DNA of 64,000 nt from LMUY01 sp965198565 (GCA_965198565.1 OZ240665.1:1-64000), one strand, 5' to 3'; shown: positions 1-9,183, counted from the first letter of the stretch. Made by a program: numbers and translations. Notes: generated from the sequence alone by a model not told the origin.

Positions 1-852
1 TCCGCCGAACGGCCGGTCATCGCGCACGTAGGTCCAGAGCCGGGCAATATCGGTCTTGCCACGCGCCAGCACGGGCACGGTGGTGTCGTCGCCGTGCAGC
101 CGCTCGGCGGCCATGACATGGGCCTCCAAACGAAGAAACAACGGCATCAGCACCGTCGTGCAGGCGCCGACCTGGTCGGCCAACGTCGATAGGCTAAGCG
201 GCACGCCCTCGCGAGCATAGCGCTCGGCCTGGCGGTTGAGAGGCTGATGCTGTCCGAACTTCTCGAACAGGATCATGGCCAGCAGGTTCGGGCCAGCCCA
301 ACCCCGCGGGATCACGTGGAACGGCGCCGGGGGCTGGCTGATGCGCTCGCAATTCCGGCAGGAGAACTTCTCGCGCACGTACTGGACGACCTTCCAGGTG
401 CGGGGAATGGTCTCAAGGCTCTCGGTGACGTCCTCGCCCAACTTGGACAGGCGGGCGCTTCCGCAGCAGGCGCAGGCCACTGGACCGGGAACGACGACGC
501 GCTCGCGCGGTAGGTGCTCGGGGAACGGGCGCCGGGCCGGACGCGCGCGGGTGAAGCCCGCCACGGTGGTGGTCTTGGCGGCAGCGGTTTCCGCGGCCAG
601 TTCGTCCTCGATGGCTGCGGTCTCAAGCTCCTCGAGCTGCAGCTCCATCTGGTCCAACAGGCGGGCGGTACGCTCGGAGCGCGGGCCGAAGCGGTCCCGG
701 TTAAGCTTCTCGATCTGCAGCTTGAGATGGGCGATCAGCGCCCGATTGCTGGACTGCTCCGCCAGGGCGATAGCGGTTTCGGCGCGGGCGGCCAGCAGGG
801 CCGCCTTGAGCGCATCGACATCATCCGGCAGGGCGGCAAGCTCGGCGTCCAT
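1..852 (-). CDS. tnpC: IS66 transposase TnpC, N-terminal part (partial)
   Basis: This is the DDE transposase of the IS66 element. 284 codons are open from an ATG at 852 to the window edge. The N-terminus starts MDAELAALPDD and carries a long coiled coil (about residues 10-80) ending in the family's RFGPRSER motif. A zinc-finger segment follows with CAACGS and CRNCE pairs, and then the start of the central domain (GWAGPNLLAMILFEKFGQH). The catalytic core and C-terminus lie outside the window. It starts 58 bp downstream of tnpB. Confidence 0.9.
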   Translation of the reverse strand, partial: MDAELAALPDDVDALKAALLAARAETAIALAEQSSNRALIAHLKLQIEKLNRDRFGPRSERTARLLDQMELQLEELETAAIEDELAAETAAAKTTTVAGFTRARPARRPFPEHLPRERVVVPGPVACACCGSARLSKLGEDVTESLETIPRTWKVVQYVREKFSCRNCERISQPPAPFHVIPRGWAGPNLLAMILFEKFGQHQPLNRQAERYAREGVPLSLSTLADQVGACTTVLMPLFLRLEAHVMAAERLHGDDTTVPVLARGKTDIARLWTYVRDDRPFGG

Positions 853-910
853 GCTGGTATTGAATCACGAACCAGGTCGCCGTGGTACTGTTTTCAGCAG
901 CTCGTGGCGG

Positions 911-1258
911 CTATCCTGCCGATTGCGGACGCCAGGTCTGCTGCGGGTTGCGCCAGTCGATCCCCTCGAGCAGATAGCTCATCTGACCGGCTGTCAGCGC
1001 CACCACGCCATCCACTGTTTGTGGCCACACGAAGCGTCCGCGGTCCAGACGCTTGGCATAAAGCGACAGGCCGAGGCCATCGTGCCAAACCGCCTTCAAC
1101 AGCGATCCGCTGCGACCCCGAAAGACGAAGACATCACCCGCGAACGGATCCCGGCCGAGCCCCTCCTGCACGAGCAGCGCGAGACCCGGCATACCGCGGC
1201 GCATGTCCGTGTGGCCCGTCGCCAGCCATATCCGCACGCTGCTGGCAATCGGGATCAC
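911..1258 (-). CDS. tnpB: IS66 accessory protein TnpB
   Basis: 115 aa, the normal length for the IS66 Orf2 (TnpB) family, which is required for transposition but has no known catalytic motif. Family hallmarks are visible: TGHTDMRRGMPGLALLVQ near the N-terminus, VFVFRGRSGSLLKAVWHDGLGL in two adjoining pieces, and the YAKRLDRGRFVWP segment. Its ATG overlaps the tnpA stop by 4 bp (ATGA), so the two are translationally coupled. It appears intact. Confidence 0.93.
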   Translation of the reverse strand: MIPIASSVRIWLATGHTDMRRGMPGLALLVQEGLGRDPFAGDVFVFRGRSGSLLKAVWHDGLGLSLYAKRLDRGRFVWPQTVDGVVALTAGQMSYLLEGIDWRNPQQTWRPQSAG

Positions 1259-1671
1259 TCGCGCAACGCCGCCAGCACGCGCCGCAGGGCGGCCAGGTTC
1301 ACATCGCTGCCGACGCGGACCTGACGCCCGTTGCCAAGCTCAATCTCGATCAGACCAGGCGCACCCACGGACCGCGATGCCGATGCCGGGCGCGATCTCT
1401 CATCAAGCGGTGCGACCGCCGTGCTTGCCGACGTGAGAGCCTGCACCGGCACGAACACGGGGCTCTCCGCAGCCGGCCCCAGCAGGCCCTCACGCGCCTG
1501 GCGACGCCACGTGAACAACAGGCTCTCGCAGACGCCATGCCGGGCGGCTACGGCACGGATCATCGAACCCGGCTCGTTGGTCTCAGCAACGATCCGCACC
1601 ATGTCCTGCAGGCTCCAGCGCCGCCGACGCTCTCGCCCGGTGATGATCTCCACCACGCCATCCATCCGCAT
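1255..1671 (-). CDS. tnpA: IS66 protein TnpA (helix-turn-helix)
   Basis: 138 aa, first gene of the IS66 element. The N-terminal half is an IS3/IS66-type helix-turn-helix: RRRWSLQDMVRIV, then GSMIRAVAARHGV and LLFTWRRQAREG. The C-terminal end (IEIELGNGRQVRVGSDV) is typical of IS66 TnpA. The start is the ATG at 1671, 31 bp inside the proposed element end at 1702. It overlaps tnpB by 4 bp. The protein probably binds DNA and assists TnpC. Confidence 0.9.
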   Translation of the reverse strand: MRMDGVVEIITGRERRRRWSLQDMVRIVAETNEPGSMIRAVAARHGVCESLLFTWRRQAREGLLGPAAESPVFVPVQALTSASTAVAPLDERSRPASASRSVGAPGLIEIELGNGRQVRVGSDVNLAALRRVLAALRE

Positions 1672-1680
1672 ACCTCAACG

Positions 1681-1708
1681 GCCGCCTTAAGGAGCTCCTT
1701 ACGGCGGC
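1681..1708. repeat. Near-perfect 28-bp palindrome at the IS66 junction
   Basis: The arms GCCGCC and GGCGGC flank a core TTAAGGAGCTCCTTAC, so the segment is palindromic apart from one position pair. It sits where the end of the minus-strand IS66 (GTAAG at 1702-1698) meets the remnant of the second IS66. It could be part of the tnpA leader, a transposase-binding site, or a by-product of the two elements meeting head to head. Confidence 0.6.
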
Positions 1709-2263
1709 AGGAGGCTCAAACCCAGACGGCCCACGGCAGAGGGATACACATCAACGGCCACGCCGCTGAAGCGCGCCAAACAACCCGGCAGGCCCTATCG
1801 GCACCACTGGTCGCCGACCTGCATCGGTGGCTCAGCGAGCAACGAGGCAAGCTGGCGCGCGGCAACGACGTCGCCCGCGCCATCGATTACCTACTGAAAC
1901 GCTGGCCTGCTTTCACGCGGTTCCTCGACGATGGGCGGATCTGCATCAGCAACAACGCCGCCGAACGCGCGCTGAGGGGGATAGCCCTCGGGCGCAAGTC
2001 GTGGCTGTTCTGCGGGTCGGATCGTGGCGGGCAGCGCGCCGCAGTGATGTACAGCCTGATCGTCACGGCCAAGATGAACGATGTCGACCCGCAAGCCTGG
2101 CTGGCGGATGTGTTGGCTCGCATCGCCGGGCATCCAGCCAAGCGCCTCGATGACCTGCTGCCCTGGAATTGGGCCAAAACCGCCGCCCCTCCGGTTCATC
2201 AGGCCGCCTAAGCACCTCGCCAATTGGCTGCAATCAACACGGCGGTGCTCGGCGGATGCTTAC
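1703..2263 (+). pseudogene. C-terminal remnant of a second IS66 TnpC with its right end
   Basis: The reading frame to the stop at 2211 encodes a typical IS66 transposase C-terminus: PLVADLHRWLSEQ, then RWPAFTRFLDDGRICISNNA with the final acidic region, and ALGRKSWLFCGSDRGG followed by the MYSLIVTAKMNDVDPQAWL tail. The 5' two thirds are missing. The element end is read at 2263, where the complementary strand starts GTAAGCATCCGCC. It lies opposite to the IS66 at 1-1702, so it is a separate, truncated copy. Confidence 0.85.
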
Positions 2264-2407
2264 GAAGCAGCCGTCACGCGCCTCGTAGGTGCCATCCTGC
2301 TCGAGCAGAATGACGAGTGGGCAGTCCAGCGGCGCTACATGAGCCTTGAGACGCTCGCTCCCGTCAGCGATGATCCTTCCATCAGCCTGTCCGCCGTGGC
2401 AGCCTGA
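2264..2407 (+). pseudogene. C-terminal remnant of an IS256-family transposase
   Basis: 47 codons encode the last part of a mutator-type transposase (RLVGAILLEQNDEWAVQRRY and then MSLETLAP). They align with the C-terminus of the intact IS256 at 6549-7757 (LIGAVLLEANDEW). The fragment starts exactly at the right end of the IS66 remnant, so IS66 probably inserted into this IS256. The N-terminal part is not adjacent; a candidate partner is the truncated copy at 62465-63080. Confidence 0.85.
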
Positions 2408-2603
2408 TACCGGCAACCCATCTTACTCGGGATTGCCGCGGTCAACGCTGCTACACCACGCGGTGGGACACGACCCCTACGTCTCGCATCCATTCGGCTA
2501 ATGCTGCGAAAGCTCTGCCAGAAAAGCAAATGATCCCGGATGGACTCTCAGGCATTCTGGACGTAACCAGCAGAAAAGGAAGAACTGCTATCTAGAACGC
2601 CCC

Positions 2604-2837
2604 TTGACGCCTGAACCCTCATGTAAGGATGAGGCCCGCGTCGGCCAACAAGGCACGCTGACCCATCCGGTCGAGAATGTCTGGCAATACCTCCGCAGTA
2701 ACTGGCTCAGCCATCGCGTGTGGGAGAGCTACGAAGACATTGTCGACACCTGCTTTGTCGCCTGGAACGCACTGATGGCCATGCCAGAACGGGTAACCTC
2801 AATCGCCACCCGAGAATGGGCACAGGTCAGCGTTTAG
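2604..2837 (+). pseudogene. IS630-family transposase remnant with internal deletion
   Basis: The frame reads CKDEARVGQQGTLT and then jumps to HPVENVWQYLRSNWL, ending in ERVTSIATREWAQV. Both blocks are recognisable parts of IS630/Tc1-type transposases, but the stretch normally between them, with part of the DDE catalytic core, is missing. The 5' end is also absent. The 196 bp before it (2408-2603) hold no gene I can recognise. Confidence 0.8.
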
Positions 2838-2862
2838 GGCGGTTGGTATAAGTTCTGGTTCT

Positions 2863-3759
2863 TCAGGCTTCGGTCAAAGAATAGGACTTCATGTAACTGC
2901 GGGTTCTAACTGAAAAGCACTCGCTTCTTCCAACGATGATATGGTCATGCACAACAATGCCAAATATCGAAACGGCATGTTTGACCCGCTCCGTCATCAC
3001 GATGTCCTCATCGCTAGGCGTAGGATCTCCCGACGGATGATTGTGCACCAGAATAAGCGCGGTCGCCTCGAGTTCCAACGCCCTCTTGGTTATGGTACGA
3101 ACCGGAACTTGAACCGACCTGGCATCGCCCTCCGAGATCAGATGGTCTGATATCAGGTGATTTTTCGCGTTCAAGAACAGAACGTGACACGACTCGATGC
3201 GCTCTCGGCCGACGCAAACGTTGAGGTAAGCAGATAGCGTGGGCCAATCTTTTAGCACGGGAGTTTGCCGGAGCGGGATCGACGTTAGCCGGACAACGCT
3301 AGAATGAATGCATTTCAACAGCGTTGCGGCAGTTTCTCCAAGGGCCGGAATGGCGCTCAGCTCGTGAAGCGGTGCGGCGACCGCGTCGGCATAGCTGCCG
3401 TATCGCGCAAAAATAGCGTCGGTCGCCTCGGCAGCCTCCTTTAGCGAGAGGCAGCGCGACAGCAACGTAATCGTCAGATCTCGGTCAGACTGGGTATCAC
3501 CATCACTGGTCACGGCTGGCCCGGCGACCGGCCGTTTGTTGAGCCTCTTTGCCGGACGCCGGTGGGAGGTCGGCCTACCGTCGTCATGCTCCACGATACC
3601 TGAAACAGCTGGCAACCCCTGTGCCGCGCCTCCTTGCCTGACCTGAACGGCTCCGGACTTGGCAAAGCCACAGCCCTGAAACGGGGCCGCCAACCAGGGC
3701 TGCACCATCTTCGGCAAGGGCGGGAACGCGGTCGCCTTGGCTTGGTCAGTCGCAATCAT
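2863..3759 (-). CDS. radC: RadC-family JAB/MPN-domain protein
   Basis: 298 aa. The C-terminal half is a RadC domain with a complete JAMM metal-binding motif, HNHPSGDPTPSDED (from about residue 239), preceded by the conserved VLFLNAKNHLI strand. A helix-hairpin-helix-like segment (LSAIPALGETAATLL) precedes it. The first 90 residues are unlike the family and rich in Pro/Gly/Arg. Despite its name the family has no proven repair role and is common on mobile elements, which fits its position among IS remnants. It is divergent from the regulator at 3990. Confidence 0.88.
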   Translation of the reverse strand: MIATDQAKATAFPPLPKMVQPWLAAPFQGCGFAKSGAVQVRQGGAAQGLPAVSGIVEHDDGRPTSHRRPAKRLNKRPVAGPAVTSDGDTQSDRDLTITLLSRCLSLKEAAEATDAIFARYGSYADAVAAPLHELSAIPALGETAATLLKCIHSSVVRLTSIPLRQTPVLKDWPTLSAYLNVCVGRERIESCHVLFLNAKNHLISDHLISEGDARSVQVPVRTITKRALELEATALILVHNHPSGDPTPSDEDIVMTERVKHAVSIFGIVVHDHIIVGRSECFSVRTRSYMKSYSLTEA

Positions 3760-3989
3760 CAGAAATCCCGCTCGTAGGTTTGTATGCGTCTAATATCACG
3801 TATCCGTGAGCCACACGCTGCGTTGTTCTGCCGTTTACCCGTGTTTAAACGGCGTCTCATACGAAGCCATGAGCGTTTAGGCCGTTAGGCCAGATCGGCC
3901 ATCGGCTTGATTATCATGCAAAAATGACGGGCTAAAGGTCATAAAGATTGCTATTGTATGCACGGGAACACCGCCCATAGAGAAAAGTT

Positions 3990-5750
3990 GTGACAGCGTT
4001 GGCAAAGGGATTGCTGGCTCCAATCGCGCATGAGCCTGGTGGTGGTGAGATGGGCCTCATCACCAGTCCAACCTCCAACGGAGTATTGCGGCTCCATCTG
4101 CATCCAGCACTCATGGCGTATTGCGTGCCAGGGGTCAGTCTGCTGCCCAAGTCGAAAAAAGCTCGGGCCTTGCTGGCGCTTATCGCACTGTCCGAGGAAA
4201 AGACAGTCAGTCGAGCCCGCGCCGCTTCCATGCTTTGGAGCAATCTTGAGCGTCGGGCGGCGCTGACGCGATTGCGCAACACCCTGCATCATCTTCAGCA
4301 GGGATTTAGCGAGGCTGGCCTCGAACCTTTTCGGGTCGACGATCAAGCCATCGCCTTTCGTGCCAATACCGTATGGCTTGACGTCGAGCATGGTGCGATC
4401 ACAGACGTTGCTACAGTCGGCGCAGAGCACCGCTTCCTTATAGAGCTAGAAGGCACGGATTCGGCTTTTGATCATTGGCTCACGCGTATTCGCGACGAGA
4501 TGTTCATCAATCGCGTGCCCGCAGAGCAAGTCGAGATTACTGCAACGAGCCCTGCGCCGCACCGTCGGATCACAGGACGCCCAAGGATTGCAGTTACTGA
4601 AATAGAAGGCGTCGGCCTTGGCGTCGAAGAGCGGTTCGCACGCGTTGTCACAGAAGAGGTCGGCAACGCATTGGCTAGGAGTCGATGGTTCGAAACAATC
4701 ACGAGGAGCACGCGAGGCCAGCGCCTCACAGCCGGCAACGACGACGTCGCGAACATTGCCGATTATCTTCTCGTTGGTACTTTGCAGTGTAACCTTGATC
4801 GCTATCGGCTGCTACTTGAACTACTTGATCTTCATAACTCTGCCAGGGTTGTCTGGGTTGAAAGCTTCGAGCGACCAGCAACCGAGCTTACCGCCCAGCG
4901 CAAGCTGGCCGATGTCGTCGCGGCTCGCTTGGATACGGACTTACTCTTGATCGAAGCGGAGCGGCGGCGGCATTTGCCGCTGCAAAAGAATGACGCCTAC
5001 ACTTTGGTGCTGCTGGCTATCCCCGCCATTTACCGGCTCGATAAAGATCCTTTCCTTGGTGCGGGTCATGCTCTTGAAGAAGCCATCGCATCCGACCGCG
5101 ACTCAGCCTTGGCGCATAGCTGGCTAGCATACTGGCACATGTTTCTGATCGGCCAGGGATGGGCAAGCAATCCCGGTCAATCCATGATGCTGGCGAGCAA
5201 AGCAGCCGAACGCGCCATGATGCTTGACCCTCGAGATGCTCGAGCAATCACCATTGCCGGGCACTGCAAGGCATTTCTCGGCCGGCATTTGGAGGAAGCC
5301 GCCACACTGCACGAACTATCCATCCAGACTAATCCCGCTCTCTCGCTGGCGTGGCATCTTTACGGCGTCACGCACGCTTACGCAGGGCGGCTTGAGGACG
5401 CGTTGCGATCCGTCTCGCACAGCCTTGAGCTGGCACCGAGCGACCCGCATGGCTTCTTCGCGGAAGGTGCGCTTGGTATCGTGCACCTGCTGCGAGGGGA
5501 ACACAAAGCAGCCGTCGCTATTGGCCGCAGAGTGACGGAGCGCCATCCGCATTTTAGCTCAGCCCACAAGAGCTATCTCGCCGCGCTCGGACATCTGGGC
5601 CGCAAGGCAGAAGCTGCAGCCGTGCTGCAGCGGTTGCGGATACTCGAACCAAGGTTTTCGTTACAGCGATTCCGCGCCACGGCACAATACCGGCGGGCGC
5701 AGGACTTGGAGTGTTTCATGATTGGATTTCGCTTGGCTGGATTGACCTAA
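3990..5750 (+). CDS. SARP/HilA-like regulator with winged helix and TPR repeats
   Basis: 586 aa from a GTG at 3990. An ATG at 4050, preceded by GGTGGTGGTGAG, may be the real start. Residues about 45-130 look like a winged-helix plus bacterial transcriptional activator region (KKARALLALIALS, SRARAASMLWSN, ALTRLRNTLHHLQ). A central domain (about 195-320) resembles the TolB/adenylate-cyclase-associated segment of HilA-type regulators (PRIAVTEIEG, ADYLLVGTLQ). The C-terminus is alpha-helical with TPR-like units, for example AWHLYGVTHAYAGRLEDAL. It has no receiver or kinase domain. Base composition is less GC-rich than the core, consistent with transfer. Target genes are unknown. Confidence 0.7.
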   Translation: MTALAKGLLAPIAHEPGGGEMGLITSPTSNGVLRLHLHPALMAYCVPGVSLLPKSKKARALLALIALSEEKTVSRARAASMLWSNLERRAALTRLRNTLHHLQQGFSEAGLEPFRVDDQAIAFRANTVWLDVEHGAITDVATVGAEHRFLIELEGTDSAFDHWLTRIRDEMFINRVPAEQVEITATSPAPHRRITGRPRIAVTEIEGVGLGVEERFARVVTEEVGNALARSRWFETITRSTRGQRLTAGNDDVANIADYLLVGTLQCNLDRYRLLLELLDLHNSARVVWVESFERPATELTAQRKLADVVAARLDTDLLLIEAERRRHLPLQKNDAYTLVLLAIPAIYRLDKDPFLGAGHALEEAIASDRDSALAHSWLAYWHMFLIGQGWASNPGQSMMLASKAAERAMMLDPRDARAITIAGHCKAFLGRHLEEAATLHELSIQTNPALSLAWHLYGVTHAYAGRLEDALRSVSHSLELAPSDPHGFFAEGALGIVHLLRGEHKAAVAIGRRVTERHPHFSSAHKSYLAALGHLGRKAEAAAVLQRLRILEPRFSLQRFRATAQYRRAQDLECFMIGFRLAGLT

Positions 5751-6429
5751 TTCACGTTCCTTACCTAGCCCGGATTATTCGCCAGGGGTGACGGGCATGG
5801 GACAAGCCGCTGATACGATGTAGGATTTGGTCGTGACACCATTCCCATCGGATCCCGGAGCGCATGCCCGTCAAAGTTGAATCTACCCCGATGCTGCCTG
5901 GTTTGTCACCGGTCGGCAGCAAGACGATTGAGGCGCGTTTCGACGGTTCCTGCATGTCTTCCGATGGTGGGCTGCTGGCGCTGCGCGAGGTCGAGCAGCG
6001 GCTTGCCATTGCCTCGCGCCTGGCGAGCTGCATCCGAGACCCGCGTGATCCCAGTCGGGTGGTCCATGGCCTGGACGAGATCATCCGCACGCGCATGCTG
6101 ATGATTGCGGCGGGCTACGAGGACGGCAACGACGCCGATGCCCTGCGCCGTGACCCGATGTTCAAGCTGGCGATGGGACGGCTGCCGGATGATGGCGACC
6201 TTTGCTCGCAGCCGACCATCTCGCGCCTGGAGAACCTGCCGGATGCGCGTGCTCTGTTGCGCATGGGGCGAGCCATGGTCGAGCATTACTGCCACAGCTT
6301 CCGCCAGGTGCCCCGCCGCATCGTGCTCGACATCGACGACACGTTCGACGCCGTGCATGGCGGCCAGCAGTTGCGGCTGTTCAACGCGCATCATGACGAA
6401 TACGGCTTCCAGCCGATCGTGGTGTTCGA

Positions 6430-7810
6430 GATAGCGTCCGTGCTCGTGGTGGAATTTCGCTGACGTCGGCGGTGTAGGCGGAGGTGGTCATCGGATCGGC
6501 TGGCTAAGGTGGAGTTGCGAGGCTCTAACCTGAACCGACGAGGACCCGATGACCGAGGACAGACTACCGTTGGCCGAGCTGCTGGCGAAAGCCGGAGATG
6601 GCGACTTCCTGCGCAGTGTGGCGGAGGCTGTGGTGCAGTTGCTGATGGAGACGGACGTAGAGGGGCTGATCGGCGCCGGACGGCACGAGCGCACGGCCGA
6701 GCGGGCGACCTATCGCAACGGCTACCGCGACCGGACGCTGGACACGCGGCTGGGCAGCCTGCAGCTCCGCATCCCCAAGCTGCGCCAGGGCAGCTACTTC
6801 CCGCCGTTTCTGGAGCCCCGCAAGACGTCCGAGAAGGCCCTGGTGGCGGTAATCCAGGAAGCGTGGATCGGCGGCGTGTCGACGCGGCGGGTGGATGACC
6901 TGGTGCAGGCGATGGGCCTGGCAGGGATCAGCAAGAGCACGGTGAGCAAGCTGTGCAAGGACATCGACGATCGGGTGAATGCCTTTCTCGAACGCCCTCT
7001 TGTCGGCGATTGGCCTTATCTCTGGCTGGATGCCACCTACCTCAAGCAGCGTGAGGGTGGGCAGATCAGGACGGTGGCGGTGATAATCGCTGTGGCCGTG
7101 AACACCGAGGGCAAGCGCGAGATTGTTGGCCTGCACATCGGGCCTTCGGAGGCGGAGATGTTCTGGTCGACGTTCCTCAAGAGCCTGGTCAAGCGGGGCC
7201 TGCGCGGCACCAAGCTCGTCATCTCAGACGCGCACGAAGGCCTGAAGGCTGCGATCCGCCGGGTGCTGGGCTCCACGTGGCAAAGATGCCGCGTTCACTG
7301 GATGCGCAATGCACAGGCCTACGTGCCGAAAGGCCAGCAGAACATGGTATCGGCCGCTCTTCGCCAGGCATTCACCCAGTTGGACCATCAGAACGCCACC
7401 CAGACCATGCGTCACGTCGCCGACCAACTCCGCGACAAATGGCCGAAGCTCGGTGCGTTCATCGACGAGAGCGAGGCCGACGTGCTGGCCTACATGAACT
7501 TCCCCGCCCAGCACCGGGTGAAGATCCACAGCACCAACCCGATCGAACGGCTTAACAAGGAGGTCAAACGCCGGGCCGACGTCGTCGGCATCTTTCCAAA
7601 CGAGGGCGCTATCATCAGGCTGATTGGCGCGGTGCTGCTGGAGGCCAACGACGAGTGGCAACTCCAGCACCGCTACATGCAGACCGAGGCCATGGCCGAA
7701 CTCATACCGCCGACTATCGACGCTATACCCAATGAGATCGCCACCATAGCCGCCTGACCAATGGCCACCTCAACTACACCGGATTTTACACCAGCTTGAC
7801 GGACGCAATC
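6430..7810 (+). mobile_element. IS256-family element, copy 1 (1381 bp)
   Basis: The ends were defined by comparison with the inverted copy at 58906-60286: identity starts at GATAGCGTCCGT and stops at ACGGACGCAATC. These ends are imperfect inverted repeats (GATAGCGTCCGT against GATTGCGTCCGT). It carries one intact transposase gene and lies inside the IS1380 transposase gene. As far as I can compare by eye, the encoded transposases of the two copies are identical, so transposition was recent. Confidence 0.93.
6549..7757 (+). CDS. IS256-family (mutator-type) transposase
   Basis: 402 aa, full length for the family. The catalytic DDE residues can be placed: the first Asp in YLWLDATYLK, the second in LVISDAHEGLKAAI, and the Glu in STNPIERLNKEVKRR. 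The mutator signature around CRVHWMRNAQAYVP is present, and the N-terminal part carries RATYRNGYRDRTLDTRLG. It starts with the ATG at 6549, 119 bp inside the element. The same protein is encoded at 58959-60167. Confidence 0.97.
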   Translation: MTEDRLPLAELLAKAGDGDFLRSVAEAVVQLLMETDVEGLIGAGRHERTAERATYRNGYRDRTLDTRLGSLQLRIPKLRQGSYFPPFLEPRKTSEKALVAVIQEAWIGGVSTRRVDDLVQAMGLAGISKSTVSKLCKDIDDRVNAFLERPLVGDWPYLWLDATYLKQREGGQIRTVAVIIAVAVNTEGKREIVGLHIGPSEAEMFWSTFLKSLVKRGLRGTKLVISDAHEGLKAAIRRVLGSTWQRCRVHWMRNAQAYVPKGQQNMVSAALRQAFTQLDHQNATQTMRHVADQLRDKWPKLGAFIDESEADVLAYMNFPAQHRVKIHSTNPIERLNKEVKRRADVVGIFPNEGAIIRLIGAVLLEANDEWQLQHRYMQTEAMAELIPPTIDAIPNEIATIAA

Positions 7811-8895
7811 GTGTTCTCGACGGCGACGGCCGTATGATCGCTGCCGTGCTGCGCCCGGCCAGCAGGCCTTCGGGCAAGCAGATCGTGCGCTGGTTGCATC
7901 GCCTGATCACCGCGATCCGCGGCCACTGGCCGCTTGTGGAGATCATGCTTCGCGCCGACAGCCATTACTGCATGCCGGAGGTGCTGCGGTTCTGCCGGGT
8001 CAGAGGGCTGGATTACACGCTCGGCGTGGCGCCCACCTCGACGCTGCGCAAACACGTCCTCAGCCTCGAGCAGAGCACCGCCGCCCGTGCTGCCACGGCT
8101 GCGGACGGCACGAAGCTGCGCCGGTTCAAGGAATTCTACGACGGCGCGGCGAGTTGGGACCGCGTGGAGCGCATTGTTGCTCGCGTGGAAGCCGGACCGC
8201 AGGGCACCGACACACGCTTCGTCGTCACCAGCCTCATCGGCCCGTCCGGCCGAACCGTCTATCAGGATATCTACTGCGCACGCGGGCAGGCGGAGAACCA
8301 CATCAAGGCATGGAAGACGCATTTGGCCGCCGACCGGACCTCGTGCTGCCGGGCAAGCGCCAACCAGTTCCGCCTGTTCCTGCATGTCGGCGCCTACTGG
8401 CTCATGTGGAGCCTGCGCACGCTGATGCCGCGCCGGTCGCGCTGGCGGGTCGCTCAGTTCGATACCCTACGGCTGCGGCTGATCAAGCTGGCGGTGCGCA
8501 TCGAGGTCTTGAAAACGAAGGTGCGCCTGCACCTGCCGCGGGCAACGCCGGATCAGGCGCTGTTCGCGTTGCTCCTGACGCGCATGCCTCGCCTCAGCAT
8601 CTAATCCATCGGGCGGATGCTCCATACCTCACCCGATGCCGATCAACCCCAACGCCCACCAGCTACCCAAACCAAAACTAACGGACCCATATGGGACCGG
8701 CGGTGAGCTATGAAGTTACAGCCTCAAGTTGAGCGACCGTCATGGCGCTACCAACCGCCGACACGCTGGTGAATAATAGCGGCTAGATCGATCGACCAAG
8801 TGACTGAGCTTGCGACCCGCAGCCGAACCCTGAGATGGCCCCGGTATTTCGGACAGGGTGATAAGCTAGTCCCGCTTGAGTGAGAGACGGGATTT

Positions 8896-9183
8896 ATGGG
8901 CAAGGTGACACGGAAGCGCTACGGGGCCGAGTTCAAGGCCAAGGTGGCGTTGGAGGCGATCAAAGGCGAGCAGACATTGGCGGAGCTGTCTGCCAAACAC
9001 GGCATTCATCAAACGATGATCGCGGCCTGGAAGCGGCAGGCGATTGAGGGATTGGCGGCGACGTTCTCTGGCAAGGCAGAGGCGGTGCAGGCGACCGGGG
9101 AGGCAGAACTGAACCGGCTTCACGCCAAGATTGGCCAGTTGGTGGTGGAACGGGATTTTTTGGCGAAGGCCTCCGGTCGATGA
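8896..9183 (+). CDS. IS3-family OrfA
   Basis: 95 aa. It has the helix-turn-helix of IS3 OrfA (RKRYGAEFKAKVALEAIKGE, then LAELSAKHGIHQTMIAAWKR) and a C-terminal leucine-rich segment (LNRLHAKIGQLVVERDFLAK). The slippery heptamer T TTT TTG at 9156-9162 is in the correct phase for a -1 shift into the orfB frame, which stays open from there to its ATG at 9180. A fused OrfAB transposase is therefore likely. Confidence 0.93.
   Translation: MGKVTRKRYGAEFKAKVALEAIKGEQTLAELSAKHGIHQTMIAAWKRQAIEGLAATFSGKAEAVQATGEAELNRLHAKIGQLVVERDFLAKASGR

Larger units (their letters stand above)
1..1702 (-). mobile_element. IS66-family element, truncated by the window edge
   Basis: Three genes in the order tnpA-tnpB-tnpC on the minus strand have the canonical IS66 layout. 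The outer end is placed at 1702 because the minus strand reads GTAAGGAGCTCC from there, and IS66 ends usually begin with GTAAG. The other end and the C-terminal part of tnpC lie left of position 1, so the size and the target duplication cannot be determined. On the inner side it abuts the remnant of a second IS66 in the opposite orientation. Confidence 0.8.
5864..8604 (+). pseudogene. IS1380 transposase gene split by an IS256 insertion
   Basis: The N-terminal part (5864-6429) reads MPVKVESTPMLPGLSPVG, SSDGGLLALREVE and DIDDTFDAVHGGQQL. The C-terminal part resumes at about 7819 (DGDGRMIAAVLRP) and continues through LRADSHYCMPEVL and RGQAENHIKAWK to the stop at 8604. Joined, they make a full-length DDE transposase of the family. 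The joint has an imperfect duplication: GTGTTCGA on the left and GTGTTCTC on the right, six of eight matching, with a two-base offset that would leave a frameshift even after precise excision. Confidence 0.88.
5765..8786 (+). mobile_element. IS1380-family element interrupted by IS256
   Basis: The terminal inverted repeats are visible: CTAGCCCGGATTATTCGCCAG at the left (shown here as 5765 onwards) and a related sequence with four mismatches at the right, ending at 8786. Without the inner IS256 and its duplication the length would be about 1.63 kb, normal for IS1380. No clear target duplication was seen outside the ends. The transposase gene is broken by the IS256 at 6430-7810. Confidence 0.75.
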
